DNA of 64,000 nt from Planctomycetota bacterium (lineage in GTDB: Bacteria > Planctomycetota > UBA1135 > GCA-002686595): NCBI GenBank assembly GCA_029259595.1, contig JAJDEW010000121.1:62001-126000 (forward strand), read 5' to 3'. Under the pieces are notes generated by a model that ran no database searches, was not told the origin of the DNA, and saw nothing but the letters and a program-made list of their open reading frames with translations. The position numbers were made by a program, and so were the translations under genes. This document shows positions 36,343-44,483 of this stretch, piece after piece (the stretch's first letter is position 1; each line of letters begins with the position of its first letter).

Positions 36343-37419
36343 TCAACGGGCTTCGTGCTCGGCCAGGAGCGCCTCGACCGTCTCCGCCAGCGCCTTTCCG
36401 CGCACGTGGCTTGCACGGATCCGGCCCGCGGCGTCGAGTACGTACAGCGTCGGATACGCGCGCACCCGATACAGGTCCGTGAGCGGCCCCTGGGTCGAGC
36501 CCTGGAAGAGGTTGGTCCAGGTGACGTCGTTCGCTACACGCTGCGCGCGGAAGGTGTCCCGATCGCGATCGGTGTTGACGCCGAGGATGGCAAGCGGGGC
36601 GTCCGCGTGGCGCTCGACCAGCGCCTTCAGGCCGGGCAGCTCGGCCCGGCAAGGTCCTCACCAAAAGCCCCAGAAGTCGAGCACGACGATCTTGCCCCGA
36701 AAGTCCGACAGCTTGACCGCTGCGCCATCCACGGTCTCGCCCTCGAGCTCGGGCGCGAGCTTGCCGACGACCAGGTTCTCCTTCACGAAGAGCATGTCGT
36801 CGAGCTCGCGCGCCTCGCGTCGGCCAGGGAAGCGCTCGATCAAGGAGCGGTAGATCGCGTGCGCACGCTGTTCGCCGTCCTCGTCGCGCTCCAGCCGGCG
36901 GGCGAGCGCCGTGCCCGCCGCCAGGACCGCGCCGGCGACCTTGTTCTCCTCGTAGATGCGCTCGAGCACGCCGCGCACGCCTTCCTCGCCGAGCCAGCGG
37001 CGCTCGCGCGCGACGAGCTGGGCGACCTCCTGCATCCACGGCTCGTGCGCGCAGCACTCGAGCAGGGCCTCGAAGTCCGCGCGCTTGCGCTCGCGCAAGG
37101 CGGAGACGTCGAGATCGAGCTCGTCGCACTCCGTGGCGAGCCAGAGCAGCGCCCGTCCTTCCCCCTCGTCCGCCAGGGCACGGAAGCGGGGCTCGAAACG
37201 CAGGACGGGGTGGGGCTCGTCGAAGGCGAGCTTGGCGCGTCGCGCGGACCGACGCTCGCGCTCCCAACCGAGCTGCGCGGCGCGGTAGGCGCCGACCAGC
37301 TCCTGCACCGGGTCGAGCGTCGCCTCGTTTCCGTCCTGTTCGGGGTCCGGCTCCGCTCCGGGATCCTGCGTGAGCCAGGGCGCGACGGCGAGGGCGAGGG
37401 TCGACAGGACGAAGAGCAT
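36343..37419 (-). CDS. Thioredoxin-like (TlpA/ResA-type) protein with in-frame TGA, probable selenoprotein
   Basis: The frame from ATG 37419 runs 253 codons to TGA (36658-36660) and then continues in frame for another 104 codons to a TGA at 36343-36345, total 358 residues with position 254 encoded by TGA. Around it the protein reads VVLDFWGFW-U-GPCRAELPGL, so the TGA replaces the nucleophilic first Cys of a WCGPC thioredoxin motif while the resolving Cys is retained. Downstream the fold is complete: LAILGVNTDRDRDTF, the cis-proline loop RAYPTLYVLDAAGRI and a final helix ending EHEAR. The N-terminal 20 residues are a signal sequence and residues 30-215 a helical domain of unknown type. Periplasmic thiol/selenol redox or peroxide chemistry is inferred. 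A pseudogene or read error is the alternative. Confidence 0.85.
36624..36660 (-). promoter_or_regulatory. Candidate bacterial SECIS element overlapping the UGA codon
   Basis: Directly after the UGA comes GGACCTT, then a perfect 7-bp stem GCCGGGC/GCCCGGC with the 6-nt loop CGAGCT (36638-36643), and CCTT...AAGG can extend the stem over a 3-nt bulge. A guanosine is at loop position 2, as bacterial SECIS models require. The loop begins 14 nt after the UGA, slightly closer than the commonly quoted 16-37 nt window. High GC makes chance hairpins common, so this supports rather than proves selenocysteine insertion. Confidence 0.55.
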
Positions 37420-37575
37420 GGTCGTTTCTCGAGCGAGGAGTCGGTGAGGGGCCCGTCGAGGATACGGCCTCGGTCCGGTCCCGTTGGGGCAATCCCGGCG
37501 CGAAGCCGGGCGAGCGGCTTCAAATCGCCGCGGCGCCGTTCTCGCCGCTGGAAGCGCGGCCTATACTCCCGCGTC

Positions 37576-38847
37576 ATGTCCGGATCCAGCTCCAGGACGG
37601 CCCCCGAACGCTCACGGGGACCGCAACCCGCCGCGGGAGCGGCACGCCCTCCCCTCGCGAGTCGCGTGCACTCCGGTCCACGCGCCCCCGAGCTCGCTCG
37701 GATCGCCGCCAAGGTCGAAGCGGGCGAGCGCATCGACGCCACCGAAGCGCTCCTGCTGCACGACGAGGCCGATCTCTTGACCCTCGGGCGCCTGGCCGAC
37801 CTCGTGCGGCAGCGGCTGCATCCGCAGGGTCGGGTCACCTACATCGTCGACCGCAACATCAACCCGACCAACGTCTGCATCACCGACTGCGGATTCTGCG
37901 CCTTCTACCGCCGGCCCAAGCACGAGGAGGCCTATGTCCTCTCGCGCGAGGAGATCATCGACAAGGTGCGCGAGACGGCCGAACTCGGCGGTCGCCAGAT
38001 CCTGATGCAGGGCGGCCACCACCCCCACCTCAAGACGGACTGGTGGTGCGAGCTGATCGCGGACCTGGCGGCGCGCTTTCCCGAGGTGAACGCCCACGCG
38101 CTGTCGGCGCCGGAGCTCGACCACCTGGCGAAGCTCGACAAGCGTCCGGTCGAGGACGTCATTCGCGACCTGAAGGCCGCCGGAATGGGCAGCGTGCCCG
38201 GCGCGGGCGCCGAGATCCTGGTCGAGCGTGTCCGCAAGGTCATCGCCCCGAAGAAGACGACGACCGATCGCTGGCTCGACGTTCACAGGAAGGTCCACGA
38301 GGCCGGACTGCGCTCGTCCGCGACGATGATGTTCGGCCACGTCGAAACGGCTGCGGAGCGCGTCGAGCACCTGCGCCGCGTCCGCGACCTGCAGGACGAG
38401 ACCGGGGGCTTCACGGCCTTCGCCTCGTGGAACGTGCAGCCCGAAGGCGTGCCGGAGGCCGAGCTCTATCCGCGCAAGACGACCCACGCGATCTACCTGC
38501 GCGTGCAGTCCCTGGCGCGCATCTTCCTCGACAACGTGCCGAACATGCAGACCAGTTACGTCACTCAGGGCATGAAGACCGCCCAGATCTCGCTGCGCGC
38601 CGGTTGCAACGACTTCGGCGGAACGATGCTCGAGGAGAACGTCGTCAGCGCCGCGGGTTGCTTCAACCTGGAGTCGATCGCGACGATCGAGCGCATGATC
38701 GAGACGGCCGGCTTCACACCCCGGCGGCGCAACACGTGGTACGGCATCGTCGACGAGCGCGCGGAAGCGCCGAGCGGCCCGTGCAACCGTGAGGAGGGCG
38801 CGCTCGACATGGCTTCGTGGAAGCGCCCGGGCGAGGTGAGCGCGTGA
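37576..38847 (+). CDS. mqnC: Cyclic dehypoxanthinyl futalosine synthase (MqnC), radical SAM
   Basis: The 423-residue protein has the radical SAM motif CITDCGFC (C101, C105, C108) after VTYIVDRNINPTNV, and the family segments MQGGHHPHLKTDWW, SVPGAGAEILVERVR, GFTAFASWNVQPEG and CNDFGGTMLEENVVSAAG. MqnC cyclises dehypoxanthinyl futalosine in the futalosine route to menaquinone. The first ~35 residues are an extra Ser/Arg/Pro-rich tail. The gene is divergent from the selenoprotein candidate and overlaps mqnE by GTGA. Confidence 0.93.
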   Translation: MSGSSSRTAPERSRGPQPAAGAARPPLASRVHSGPRAPELARIAAKVEAGERIDATEALLLHDEADLLTLGRLADLVRQRLHPQGRVTYIVDRNINPTNVCITDCGFCAFYRRPKHEEAYVLSREEIIDKVRETAELGGRQILMQGGHHPHLKTDWWCELIADLAARFPEVNAHALSAPELDHLAKLDKRPVEDVIRDLKAAGMGSVPGAGAEILVERVRKVIAPKKTTTDRWLDVHRKVHEAGLRSSATMMFGHVETAAERVEHLRRVRDLQDETGGFTAFASWNVQPEGVPEAELYPRKTTHAIYLRVQSLARIFLDNVPNMQTSYVTQGMKTAQISLRAGCNDFGGTMLEENVVSAAGCFNLESIATIERMIETAGFTPRRRNTWYGIVDERAEAPSGPCNREEGALDMASWKRPGEVSA

Positions 38848-40016
38848 CGGACCGGACGGACGCCGTGCTGGAGCGGGCGCGCACCGCGGGCCTGGGCGCG
38901 ATCGGCGAAAAGGTGCTGGCCGGGGAGCGCTTGACGCGTGCGGACGGGCTCGCGCTCTACCACACCGACGCGATCCACGTGCTCGGGGAGCTGGCCAACC
39001 TCGTGCGCGAGCGCCTGCACGGCGATCTGGCGTACTTCAACGTGAACCAGCACGTCAACTACACGAACTACTGCAACAAGTTCTGCCAGTTCTGCTCGTT
39101 CGACCGCTTGCCCGGCCAAGAGGGCGCCTATTGCCTGACCCCCGAGCAGGTCGGCGAGAAGATCCGCGCCCAACTGCACGAGCCGGTGACCGAGGTCCAC
39201 ATGGTGGCCGGGGTCTGGCCGAAGATCCCCTACGAGTACTATCTCGACATCGTGCGCGCCGCCAAGGAGGCGCGGCCCGAGATCCACGTGAAGGCCTTCA
39301 CGATGGTCGAGCTCGACCAGATTCGGAAGGTGGCGAAGAAGCCGTTCGAAGAGGTGCTGGTCGAGCTACGGGAGGCCGGCCTCGGCTCGTGCCCGGGAGG
39401 CGGCGCCGAGATCTTCGCCGACCGCGTCCACCGCGAGGGCTATTCGATGAAGATCGACGGCAACGAATGGCTCGACCTCGCGCGCAGCGTCCATCGCGCG
39501 GGCCTGCGCACGAACTGCACCATGCTGCACGGCCACATCGAGACGCCCGAGGAGCGCATCGACCACCTCGATCGCTTGCGCACGCTGCAGGACGAGACGA
39601 ACGGCTTCCAGACCTACATCCCGCTCTCGTTCCACCCCGAGAACAACGAGTGGTCGCACCTGCCGGGCCCCACGGCCCTCGACGAGCTGCGCGAGATCGC
39701 CATCGGGCGGCTGATGCTCGACAACATCCCGCACGTGAAGGCCTACTGGATCATGCTGTCGATCCCCGTCGCGCAGTTGGCCCTGTCGTGGGGGGCGGAC
39801 GACGTCGACGGCACCGTGGTCGAGGAACACATCTACCACGACGCCGGCGCCGAGACGCCCCAGCAGGTGATGCGCGAGGAGCTCGTCCAGTGGATCACCG
39901 AGGCCGGCCGGATCCCGGTCGAGCGTGACACGCTGTACAACGTGGTGTGGTCGTCCGACGAGGTGCTCGCGCCCGTCGGCCAGAAGGCACCGGTCGCCGC
40001 CCTGACCCGAGGATGA
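38844..40016 (+). CDS. mqnE: Aminofutalosine synthase (MqnE), radical SAM
   Basis: The GTG start at 38844 overlaps the mqnC stop as GTGA; an upstream in-frame ATG lies inside mqnC. The 390-residue protein contains CNKFCQFC (C77, C81, C84) following NVNQHVNYTNY, HMVAGVWPKIPYEYY, GLGSCPGGGAEIFADRVH and TYIPLSFHPENN. MqnE joins the enolpyruvyl product of MqnA to SAM's adenosyl part to make aminofutalosine. Together with mqnC and the distant mqnA this indicates the futalosine route; mqnB and mqnD are not in the window. Confidence 0.94.
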   Translation: MTDRTDAVLERARTAGLGAIGEKVLAGERLTRADGLALYHTDAIHVLGELANLVRERLHGDLAYFNVNQHVNYTNYCNKFCQFCSFDRLPGQEGAYCLTPEQVGEKIRAQLHEPVTEVHMVAGVWPKIPYEYYLDIVRAAKEARPEIHVKAFTMVELDQIRKVAKKPFEEVLVELREAGLGSCPGGGAEIFADRVHREGYSMKIDGNEWLDLARSVHRAGLRTNCTMLHGHIETPEERIDHLDRLRTLQDETNGFQTYIPLSFHPENNEWSHLPGPTALDELREIAIGRLMLDNIPHVKAYWIMLSIPVAQLALSWGADDVDGTVVEEHIYHDAGAETPQQVMREELVQWITEAGRIPVERDTLYNVVWSSDEVLAPVGQKAPVAALTRG

Positions 40017-40786
40017 CCCGCGTCCCGATCACGGGCTGCGTCATCAGCTTCAACGAAGCCGAACGCATCGGCGCGTGCCTCGACTCGCTCGACTTCTGCG
40101 ACGAGATCCTCCTGGTCGACTCTCACTCGACCGACGACACGCGCACGCTGGCGGCGGGCAAGCGCGCGAAGGTCCTGACGCGCGACTGGAACGGCTTCGG
40201 CGAGCAAAAGGAGTTCGCCGTGCGCGCCGCCGAGCACGACTGGGTGCTGTGCCTCGATGCCGACGAGCGTGTCTCACCCGACCTGGCGGACGAGATCCGC
40301 GCCCTCGCGGCCCGGGACTTCGACGGTCAGCGGGGCTTCAGGCTCCCGCGCTGCACGAACTGGCTGGGCCGCTGGATCCGCCACGGAACCTGGTACCCCG
40401 ACCGCCAGCTGCGGCTCTACGACCGCAGGTACGGAGAATGGCAGGGCGCCGAGCCGCATCCCAAGGTCGAGCTCGACGGCCCCTCGGCGGCCCTGCGCGG
40501 CGACATCCTGCACCTCGCCTACCGTGACCTCGACGACCACCTGCAGACGATCGACCGCTACACGACGATCATGGCACGCGGACTCCACGAGCGTGGACGC
40601 CGCGCACGCCTCGCAAACCTCGTCGTCAACCCGGCACTGCGCTTCCTGCGCTTCTACGTCCTGAAGCGCGGCTTCCTCGAGGGCTGGCGAGGTCTCGTGC
40701 TGGCCTTCCTCGCGGCGCACTACGTACGGCTGAAGTACGTGAAGCTCCTCGTGCTGCAGCGCACGGACGCGGCCTCGCACCGCTAG
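40013..40786 (+). CDS. Family 2 glycosyltransferase, WaaE/KdtX-like
   Basis: The ATG overlaps the mqnE stop (ATGA). The 257 residues match short GT2 enzymes of LPS-core synthesis: ITGCVISFNEAERIGACLDS, ILLVDSHSTDDT, VLCLDADERVSPDL (DxD-like metal site), RLPRCTNWLGRWIRHGTWYP and a C-terminal basic membrane-associated helix (FLRFYVLKRGFLEGWRG). It would add a glucose- or heptose-like sugar to the inner core at the cytoplasmic face. Its coupling to menaquinone genes has no obvious functional reason. Confidence 0.88.
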   Translation: MTRVPITGCVISFNEAERIGACLDSLDFCDEILLVDSHSTDDTRTLAAGKRAKVLTRDWNGFGEQKEFAVRAAEHDWVLCLDADERVSPDLADEIRALAARDFDGQRGFRLPRCTNWLGRWIRHGTWYPDRQLRLYDRRYGEWQGAEPHPKVELDGPSAALRGDILHLAYRDLDDHLQTIDRYTTIMARGLHERGRRARLANLVVNPALRFLRFYVLKRGFLEGWRGLVLAFLAAHYVRLKYVKLLVLQRTDAASHR

Positions 40787-41087
40787 CAGCGTCCGCCGAC
40801 GCTCTGGCGTCCAGAGCACGCTCTCGACTGTCCTCCGGGGCGCTGCGCGCGTCCCCTCGAGAGGACGACGCTCGGGCGCGGGAAGACTCCGGGGAGCCCG
40901 CGGGCCCCTGGGACTTGCGGCTGCACGTGCTCCGGAATCCGGTGCAGGGAGCCTGTCGGGGCGGATCGCGGGCTCGGCGGGACCACGGCGAGGCTGTTGG
41001 CACACACGTTGCGTTCCGTGGGATGCCCGTTCGGGGGAGCGCCCGTCGTCTCACGGCCGCTCGGCCCCGGGCATCACGGAGATTCTC
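40787..41087. other. 301-bp intergenic region with hairpins
   Basis: No gene is evident. A tight hairpin GCTCTGG-CGT-CCAGAGC (40801-40817) lies 15 bp after the mqnC-mqnE-glycosyltransferase operon and is a likely terminator. Further GC-rich inverted repeats follow around 40843-40915. The right end holds CACGGAGATTCTC, the ribosome-binding region of the next lipoprotein gene. Confidence 0.5.
40801..40817 (+). terminator. Terminator-like hairpin after the mqnC-mqnE operon
   Basis: A perfect 7-bp stem with a 3-nt CGT loop starts 15 bp after the glycosyltransferase stop. No U-run follows. Confidence 0.45.
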
Positions 41088-41837
41088 ATGAAGTCCACGA
41101 GCACCCTCCTCGTTCCGGCCCTCCTCGCCCTGTCCCTGGCCGCCTGCGTGAAGCACGCCTCGAGCAAGCCGCCGATTCCCGTCTACGCCGAGTCCGAGCG
41201 CAACGACTTCGACTTCCAGGCCAACGACTTCGGCTTCCTCAGCCCGGGCGATCGCTTCTTCATCGATGGCTTCATCGCCGCCGACGGCTCGGATCCCTTC
41301 GACGGCTTCCTGTTCACCTCCGCGCGGCCGATCCACGTCGAGTTCACGCTCTTCATCGATGATCCGTTCGCGGACCTCGATGTCTGCGTGTACGACCCGC
41401 TGCTCGGCTACGACGTCGCTTGCTTCGAATCGCTCGACAACCCCGAGTTTGGCGCGATCGACGTCTTCGGCGGCGGGTTCGACTTTCACCTCGTGGTCAA
41501 CTCCTTCCAAGGCGCGTCCAGCTACGGCCTCGAGATCGCCGTGTACTCGCTGCAAGCCGCGACGGCCGCATCCCCGGCACCCGGCATCGGTTCGATTCGC
41601 GTGGCGCATGGGAGCGAGCTCGCGCAAGCCGCGCTTTCCGACGCCGCTGCGAGCGAGAGCGAGAAGCCTGGGCAGCGGCTGGCGAACTACTTCGATCACT
41701 CCGGCGAAGACGAGGCCGAGCCCGAAGTGCTCGAGCGCGCCTTCGTCCTCGGCCTCGACGAGAACGGCGACCCCGTTGCCTACGGAGTCCTCGACATCAC
41801 CGCAGACGGCAATCGGATGGGGCTGCGTCTGCGGTAG
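41088..41837 (+). CDS. Lipoprotein with pre-peptidase-C-like beta domain
   Basis: The 249-residue protein has a lipobox signal (ALLALSLAAC) and then a beta-rich domain containing ESERNDFDFQANDFGFLSPG, a DGFIAADGSDPFDGFLFTS stretch and DVCVYDPLLGYDVACFES. This order is typical of PPC (bacterial pre-peptidase C-terminal) domains found on secreted proteins. The C-terminal 90 residues are low-complexity and acidic. Function is unknown. It ends at a strong hairpin. Confidence 0.68.
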   Translation: MKSTSTLLVPALLALSLAACVKHASSKPPIPVYAESERNDFDFQANDFGFLSPGDRFFIDGFIAADGSDPFDGFLFTSARPIHVEFTLFIDDPFADLDVCVYDPLLGYDVACFESLDNPEFGAIDVFGGGFDFHLVVNSFQGASSYGLEIAVYSLQAATAASPAPGIGSIRVAHGSELAQAALSDAAASESEKPGQRLANYFDHSGEDEAEPEVLERAFVLGLDENGDPVAYGVLDITADGNRMGLRLR

Positions 41838-41871
41838 GGAAGCGCGGGTGCGCCTCCCGACCGACGGGGGG

Positions 41872-41894
41872 GGTGAGAGCTCGTTGCTCTCACC
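41872..41894 (+). terminator. Terminator hairpin after the lipoprotein gene
   Basis: GGTGAGAGC-TCGTT-GCTCTCACC is a perfect 9-bp stem with a 5-nt loop, extended imperfectly by ACGGGG/CCCCGT, 34 bp after the stop. Confidence 0.65.
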
Positions 41895-41918
41895 TTCCCC
41901 GTCGTCCTCATCCCCGCA

Positions 41919-41941
41919 GCCCGCCCGGAAAGAAGGCGGGC
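41919..41941 (-). terminator. Terminator hairpin after the RluA-like gene
   Basis: GCCCGCC-N9-GGCGGGC forms a 7-bp stem 12 bp past the end of the convergent minus-strand gene. It could serve both directions. Confidence 0.5.
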
Positions 41942-41953
41942 AAGGGAGGCGGG

Positions 41954-42655
41954 CTACTCCCCCGGTAGCGGGATGTCGGGGAAATCCCACACGTCGAGTT
42001 CCGGAGGCGGGCAGGTGAACACGAGCTCGTCGCCACGGGTCGGATGGGGCAAGCGCAGGCCACAGGCGTGCAGGCCGATGCTCTTGTCGGGGAGCGGAGT
42101 CTTGGCCCCGTACTTCAGGTCGCCGACCAACGGGGCGCCGAGTCCTTGCGCGGCGAGACGCAGCTGGTGGGAACGACCGGTCCGGGGTCGCAACTCGAGC
42201 AGCACGCGCGTCGTCGGACCCGTGCCCGCACGCGCGAGCAAGCGCCAGGTCGTTTCGGCGCGCTTGGCGTCCGGCGTCCCCGGGGCCACGCGCCGGACGC
42301 GGTTCGTCGACCGATCCTTCAGGAGCCACTCCTCGATCTCGCCCCCCACCGTCTGCGGCACGCGCGCCGAAACGCCCCAGTAGATCTTCTCCACCTGACG
42401 ATGACTGAAGGCCTCGTGCAGGCGTCGGGCGGCCTTCGACGTGCGCGCGAAGACGAGGATCCCGGAAACGGGTCGATCGAGGCGGTGAACGACGCCCAGA
42501 AACGCTTTCCCGGGCTTCTCATAGCGCACGCGAACCCACTCGCGCCACTCGTCGAGCACGCTCCAATCACCGCTGTCATCCGGCACCACCGGTCGTCCGG
42601 CGGGCTTGGCGATCACGAGCAGGTGGTTGTCCGTGTAAAGAGGCTCGAGCGCCAT
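41954..42655 (-). CDS. RluA-family RNA pseudouridine synthase
   Basis: The 233 residues contain the RluA catalytic motif VVHRLDRPVSGILVFAR (HRLD, catalytic Asp at ~58), an N-terminal YTDNHLLVIAKPAGRPV and the C-terminal LELRPRTGRSHQLRLAAQGL. There is no S4 domain. Family members modify specific uridines of 23S rRNA or tRNA. The exact target cannot be assigned from sequence alone. It is transcribed divergently from the MshEN-like gene. Confidence 0.92.
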   Translation of the reverse strand: MALEPLYTDNHLLVIAKPAGRPVVPDDSGDWSVLDEWREWVRVRYEKPGKAFLGVVHRLDRPVSGILVFARTSKAARRLHEAFSHRQVEKIYWGVSARVPQTVGGEIEEWLLKDRSTNRVRRVAPGTPDAKRAETTWRLLARAGTGPTTRVLLELRPRTGRSHQLRLAAQGLGAPLVGDLKYGAKTPLPDKSIGLHACGLRLPHPTRGDELVFTCPPPELDVWDFPDIPLPGE

Positions 42656-42702
42656 GGGCGCGGCTCAAGCTGGCACAGCGCGGCTCCGATATCAACGTAC
42701 GT

Positions 42703-43518
42703 ATGGACGCTTCCCAGCTTGCCAAGCTCGCTTCCCAGGTCCTCAAGTGCGATCCCGACAATCCGCTCCACACCGGGGGCATCCTGGTCAAGATGCGGGA
42801 GGTGCGCGACCATCTGCGCTCGGTCTCCGCCGACGACGTGCTCGGGTGTCTCGACGCGGCGGCCGTGCTCGCTTCCTACCTCCCCAAGATGCCGCCGACG
42901 GGCAAGGACGATGTGCTCGAGATCGTTTCGAAGCTCCTCGTTCTGACGGGGCGGCACCTCGAAGCCGTCACGTCCGTTCAGGAGCTCGAGACGCCCCAAG
43001 CCGCGCTTCCGGCCGCGAAGAATGCGGAGAACGCGAGCGACATGTTGATCGGTGATCTCCTGGTCGCGCGCGGCGCCCTGACCCCAGAGAACCTGAAACG
43101 CGCGCTCGACACGCAGCGCGCTACTGGGATGCGCATCGGCGAATCGCTGGTTCATCTCGGTCTCGTCGGCTGGGAGCAGATCGTCGCGGCTCTGCGCGAG
43201 CAACGGGAGTCGCGCGAGAAACGAGAAGCCGAGCGGGAGGCCGCTCAGGCGGACAGAGACGGCGTCGACGGGACGTCGAAGCCCTTCCTGTCGTCCTCGG
43301 ACGGACTACGCCTCGTCACCGACCTCATGTTCGGCGAGATCATTCTCAAGAACGGTTGGATCACGCAGGACCAGCTGAATCAGGCGCTGCGCCTGCAAAA
43401 GGCCAGCGGTGCCCTGCTCGGCGAAGTGCTCATGGACATGCGCGCCATCAACCGCAAGCAGCTGGACCAGGCCCTGCTCCAACAGGCCGGTCGCCCGAAG
43501 CAGGGCCAGCGCAGCTGA
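42703..43518 (+). CDS. Protein with two MshEN/GspE-N-like domains
   Basis: The 271-residue soluble protein has an N-terminal helical domain (1-100) and two similar modules: LIGDLLVARGALTPENLKRA (~115) and FGEIILKNGWITQDQLNQAL (~207), each followed by a G-x-x-L-G-E-x-L-x-x-x-G/R-x-I pattern. These are the type II secretion/pilus ATPase N-terminal (MshEN) modules, which in some proteins bind cyclic di-GMP. No ATPase follows. It may be a stand-alone regulator for secretion or pili. A role in c-di-GMP sensing is a hypothesis only. Confidence 0.68.
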   Translation: MDASQLAKLASQVLKCDPDNPLHTGGILVKMREVRDHLRSVSADDVLGCLDAAAVLASYLPKMPPTGKDDVLEIVSKLLVLTGRHLEAVTSVQELETPQAALPAAKNAENASDMLIGDLLVARGALTPENLKRALDTQRATGMRIGESLVHLGLVGWEQIVAALREQRESREKREAEREAAQADRDGVDGTSKPFLSSSDGLRLVTDLMFGEIILKNGWITQDQLNQALRLQKASGALLGEVLMDMRAINRKQLDQALLQQAGRPKQGQRS

Positions 43519-43520
43519 GC

Positions 43521-44459
43521 TCAGGCTCGCTCCTCGAGGCCCCGGGTCCAGCGCGTCGAGAACCCGGCCGGCAACGAGCGCGGCCGACCCGGGCCGACCT
43601 CCGCCTCGCGCAGCGCGAGCTCGGACGACTGCACGCTCGCCTCGCCCAAGGCATCGAGAACGAGGTGATGCAGCGCAAGCGGCGATGTCCCGATCGCGTA
43701 GGTCGAGAGCACGAACACCGCGCGCTCCTCGAGCAGGTCGGCACAGGCTTCGAGCAACGGCGCGATCGCTTCCTCGAACTGCCAATTCTCCCCCTTCGGA
43801 CCGCGCCCGTAGTGCGGCGGATCGACGAGGATGGCGGCGTAGCGTGACCCACGCCGTACCTCGCGTCGCACGAAGACCGGCGCGTCCTCGACGAGAAAAC
43901 GGATCGCGCGCTCGGAGAGGCCCGACAAGGCGGCGTTCTCGCGCGCCCAGGCGACGGCGGTCTTCGAGGCGTCGACGTGCGTCACTCGATAACCCGCGAG
44001 CGCGGCCAGGACGCTCGCCGCACCGGTGTAGCCGAACAGGTTCAGGAGCCGCGGCGCCCCGTCCGGGTCCGTCGCGCGGCCGCGGAGCTCGTCCGCACGC
44101 TCGCGCAGGAAGCGCCAATGCGGCGCCTGCTCCGGAAAGAGCCCGACGTGCTTGAAGGGCGTGGGACGGATCAAGAGCCGCGCGTCGTGCAGCGCCACCG
44201 TCCAGCTCTCCGGCGGAGGCCCCGCGCCCTTCGACCTCCGTCCGGACCCGGGCACCCAGCGCCCACCGCGGTCCGATTCCCGCTCGAAGACGAGGTCGGC
44301 GGCGTCCCAGTCCGCGGCGCTCGCGCGTCGGCGCCAGAGGGCCTGGGGATCGGGCCGTCGCAGGACCCAATCCCCGAAGCGCTCGAGCTTCTCGCCGCCC
44401 CCGCTATCGAGGAGCGCATGGCATGACAGGGCCTCGGGCTCGAATCGGACGTCGAACAC
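43521..44459 (-). CDS. RlmI/RlmK-like class I SAM rRNA methyltransferase
   Basis: Starting at the GTG at 44459 (312 residues), which lies just before the divergent mqnA. The C-terminal half is a class I methyltransferase: LLNLFGYTGAASVLAALAG (SAM loop), VTHVDASKTAVAWARENAAL, and AAILVDPPHYGRGPKGENWQ, with DPPHYGRG at the N-P-P-Y-like catalytic position. The N-terminal region (VLHDARL, FKHVGLFPEQAPHWRF) is like RlmI/RlmKL proteins that methylate cytosine or guanine in 23S rRNA. An ATG start is absent; the frame upstream overlaps mqnA and is not real coding. Confidence 0.82.
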   Translation of the reverse strand: MFDVRFEPEALSCHALLDSGGGEKLERFGDWVLRRPDPQALWRRRASAADWDAADLVFERESDRGGRWVPGSGRRSKGAGPPPESWTVALHDARLLIRPTPFKHVGLFPEQAPHWRFLRERADELRGRATDPDGAPRLLNLFGYTGAASVLAALAGYRVTHVDASKTAVAWARENAALSGLSERAIRFLVEDAPVFVRREVRRGSRYAAILVDPPHYGRGPKGENWQFEEAIAPLLEACADLLEERAVFVLSTYAIGTSPLALHHLVLDALGEASVQSSELALREAEVGPGRPRSLPAGFSTRWTRGLEERA

Positions 44460-44483
44460 CCGCGCATGGTAGTCTCGTCGCCC

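Noticed and set aside
36658-36660. TGA as a true stop making a 253-residue protein
   Set aside because: The product would end at FWGFW just before the active site and leave a perfectly in-frame, complete thioredoxin remainder untranslated; Sec readthrough explains all of it better, although a sequence error remains possible.
36203-37492. A 429-codon minus-strand frame across the selenoprotein candidate
   Set aside because: It is in a different frame from the thioredoxin-like sequence, extremely Arg-rich and without recognisable domains.
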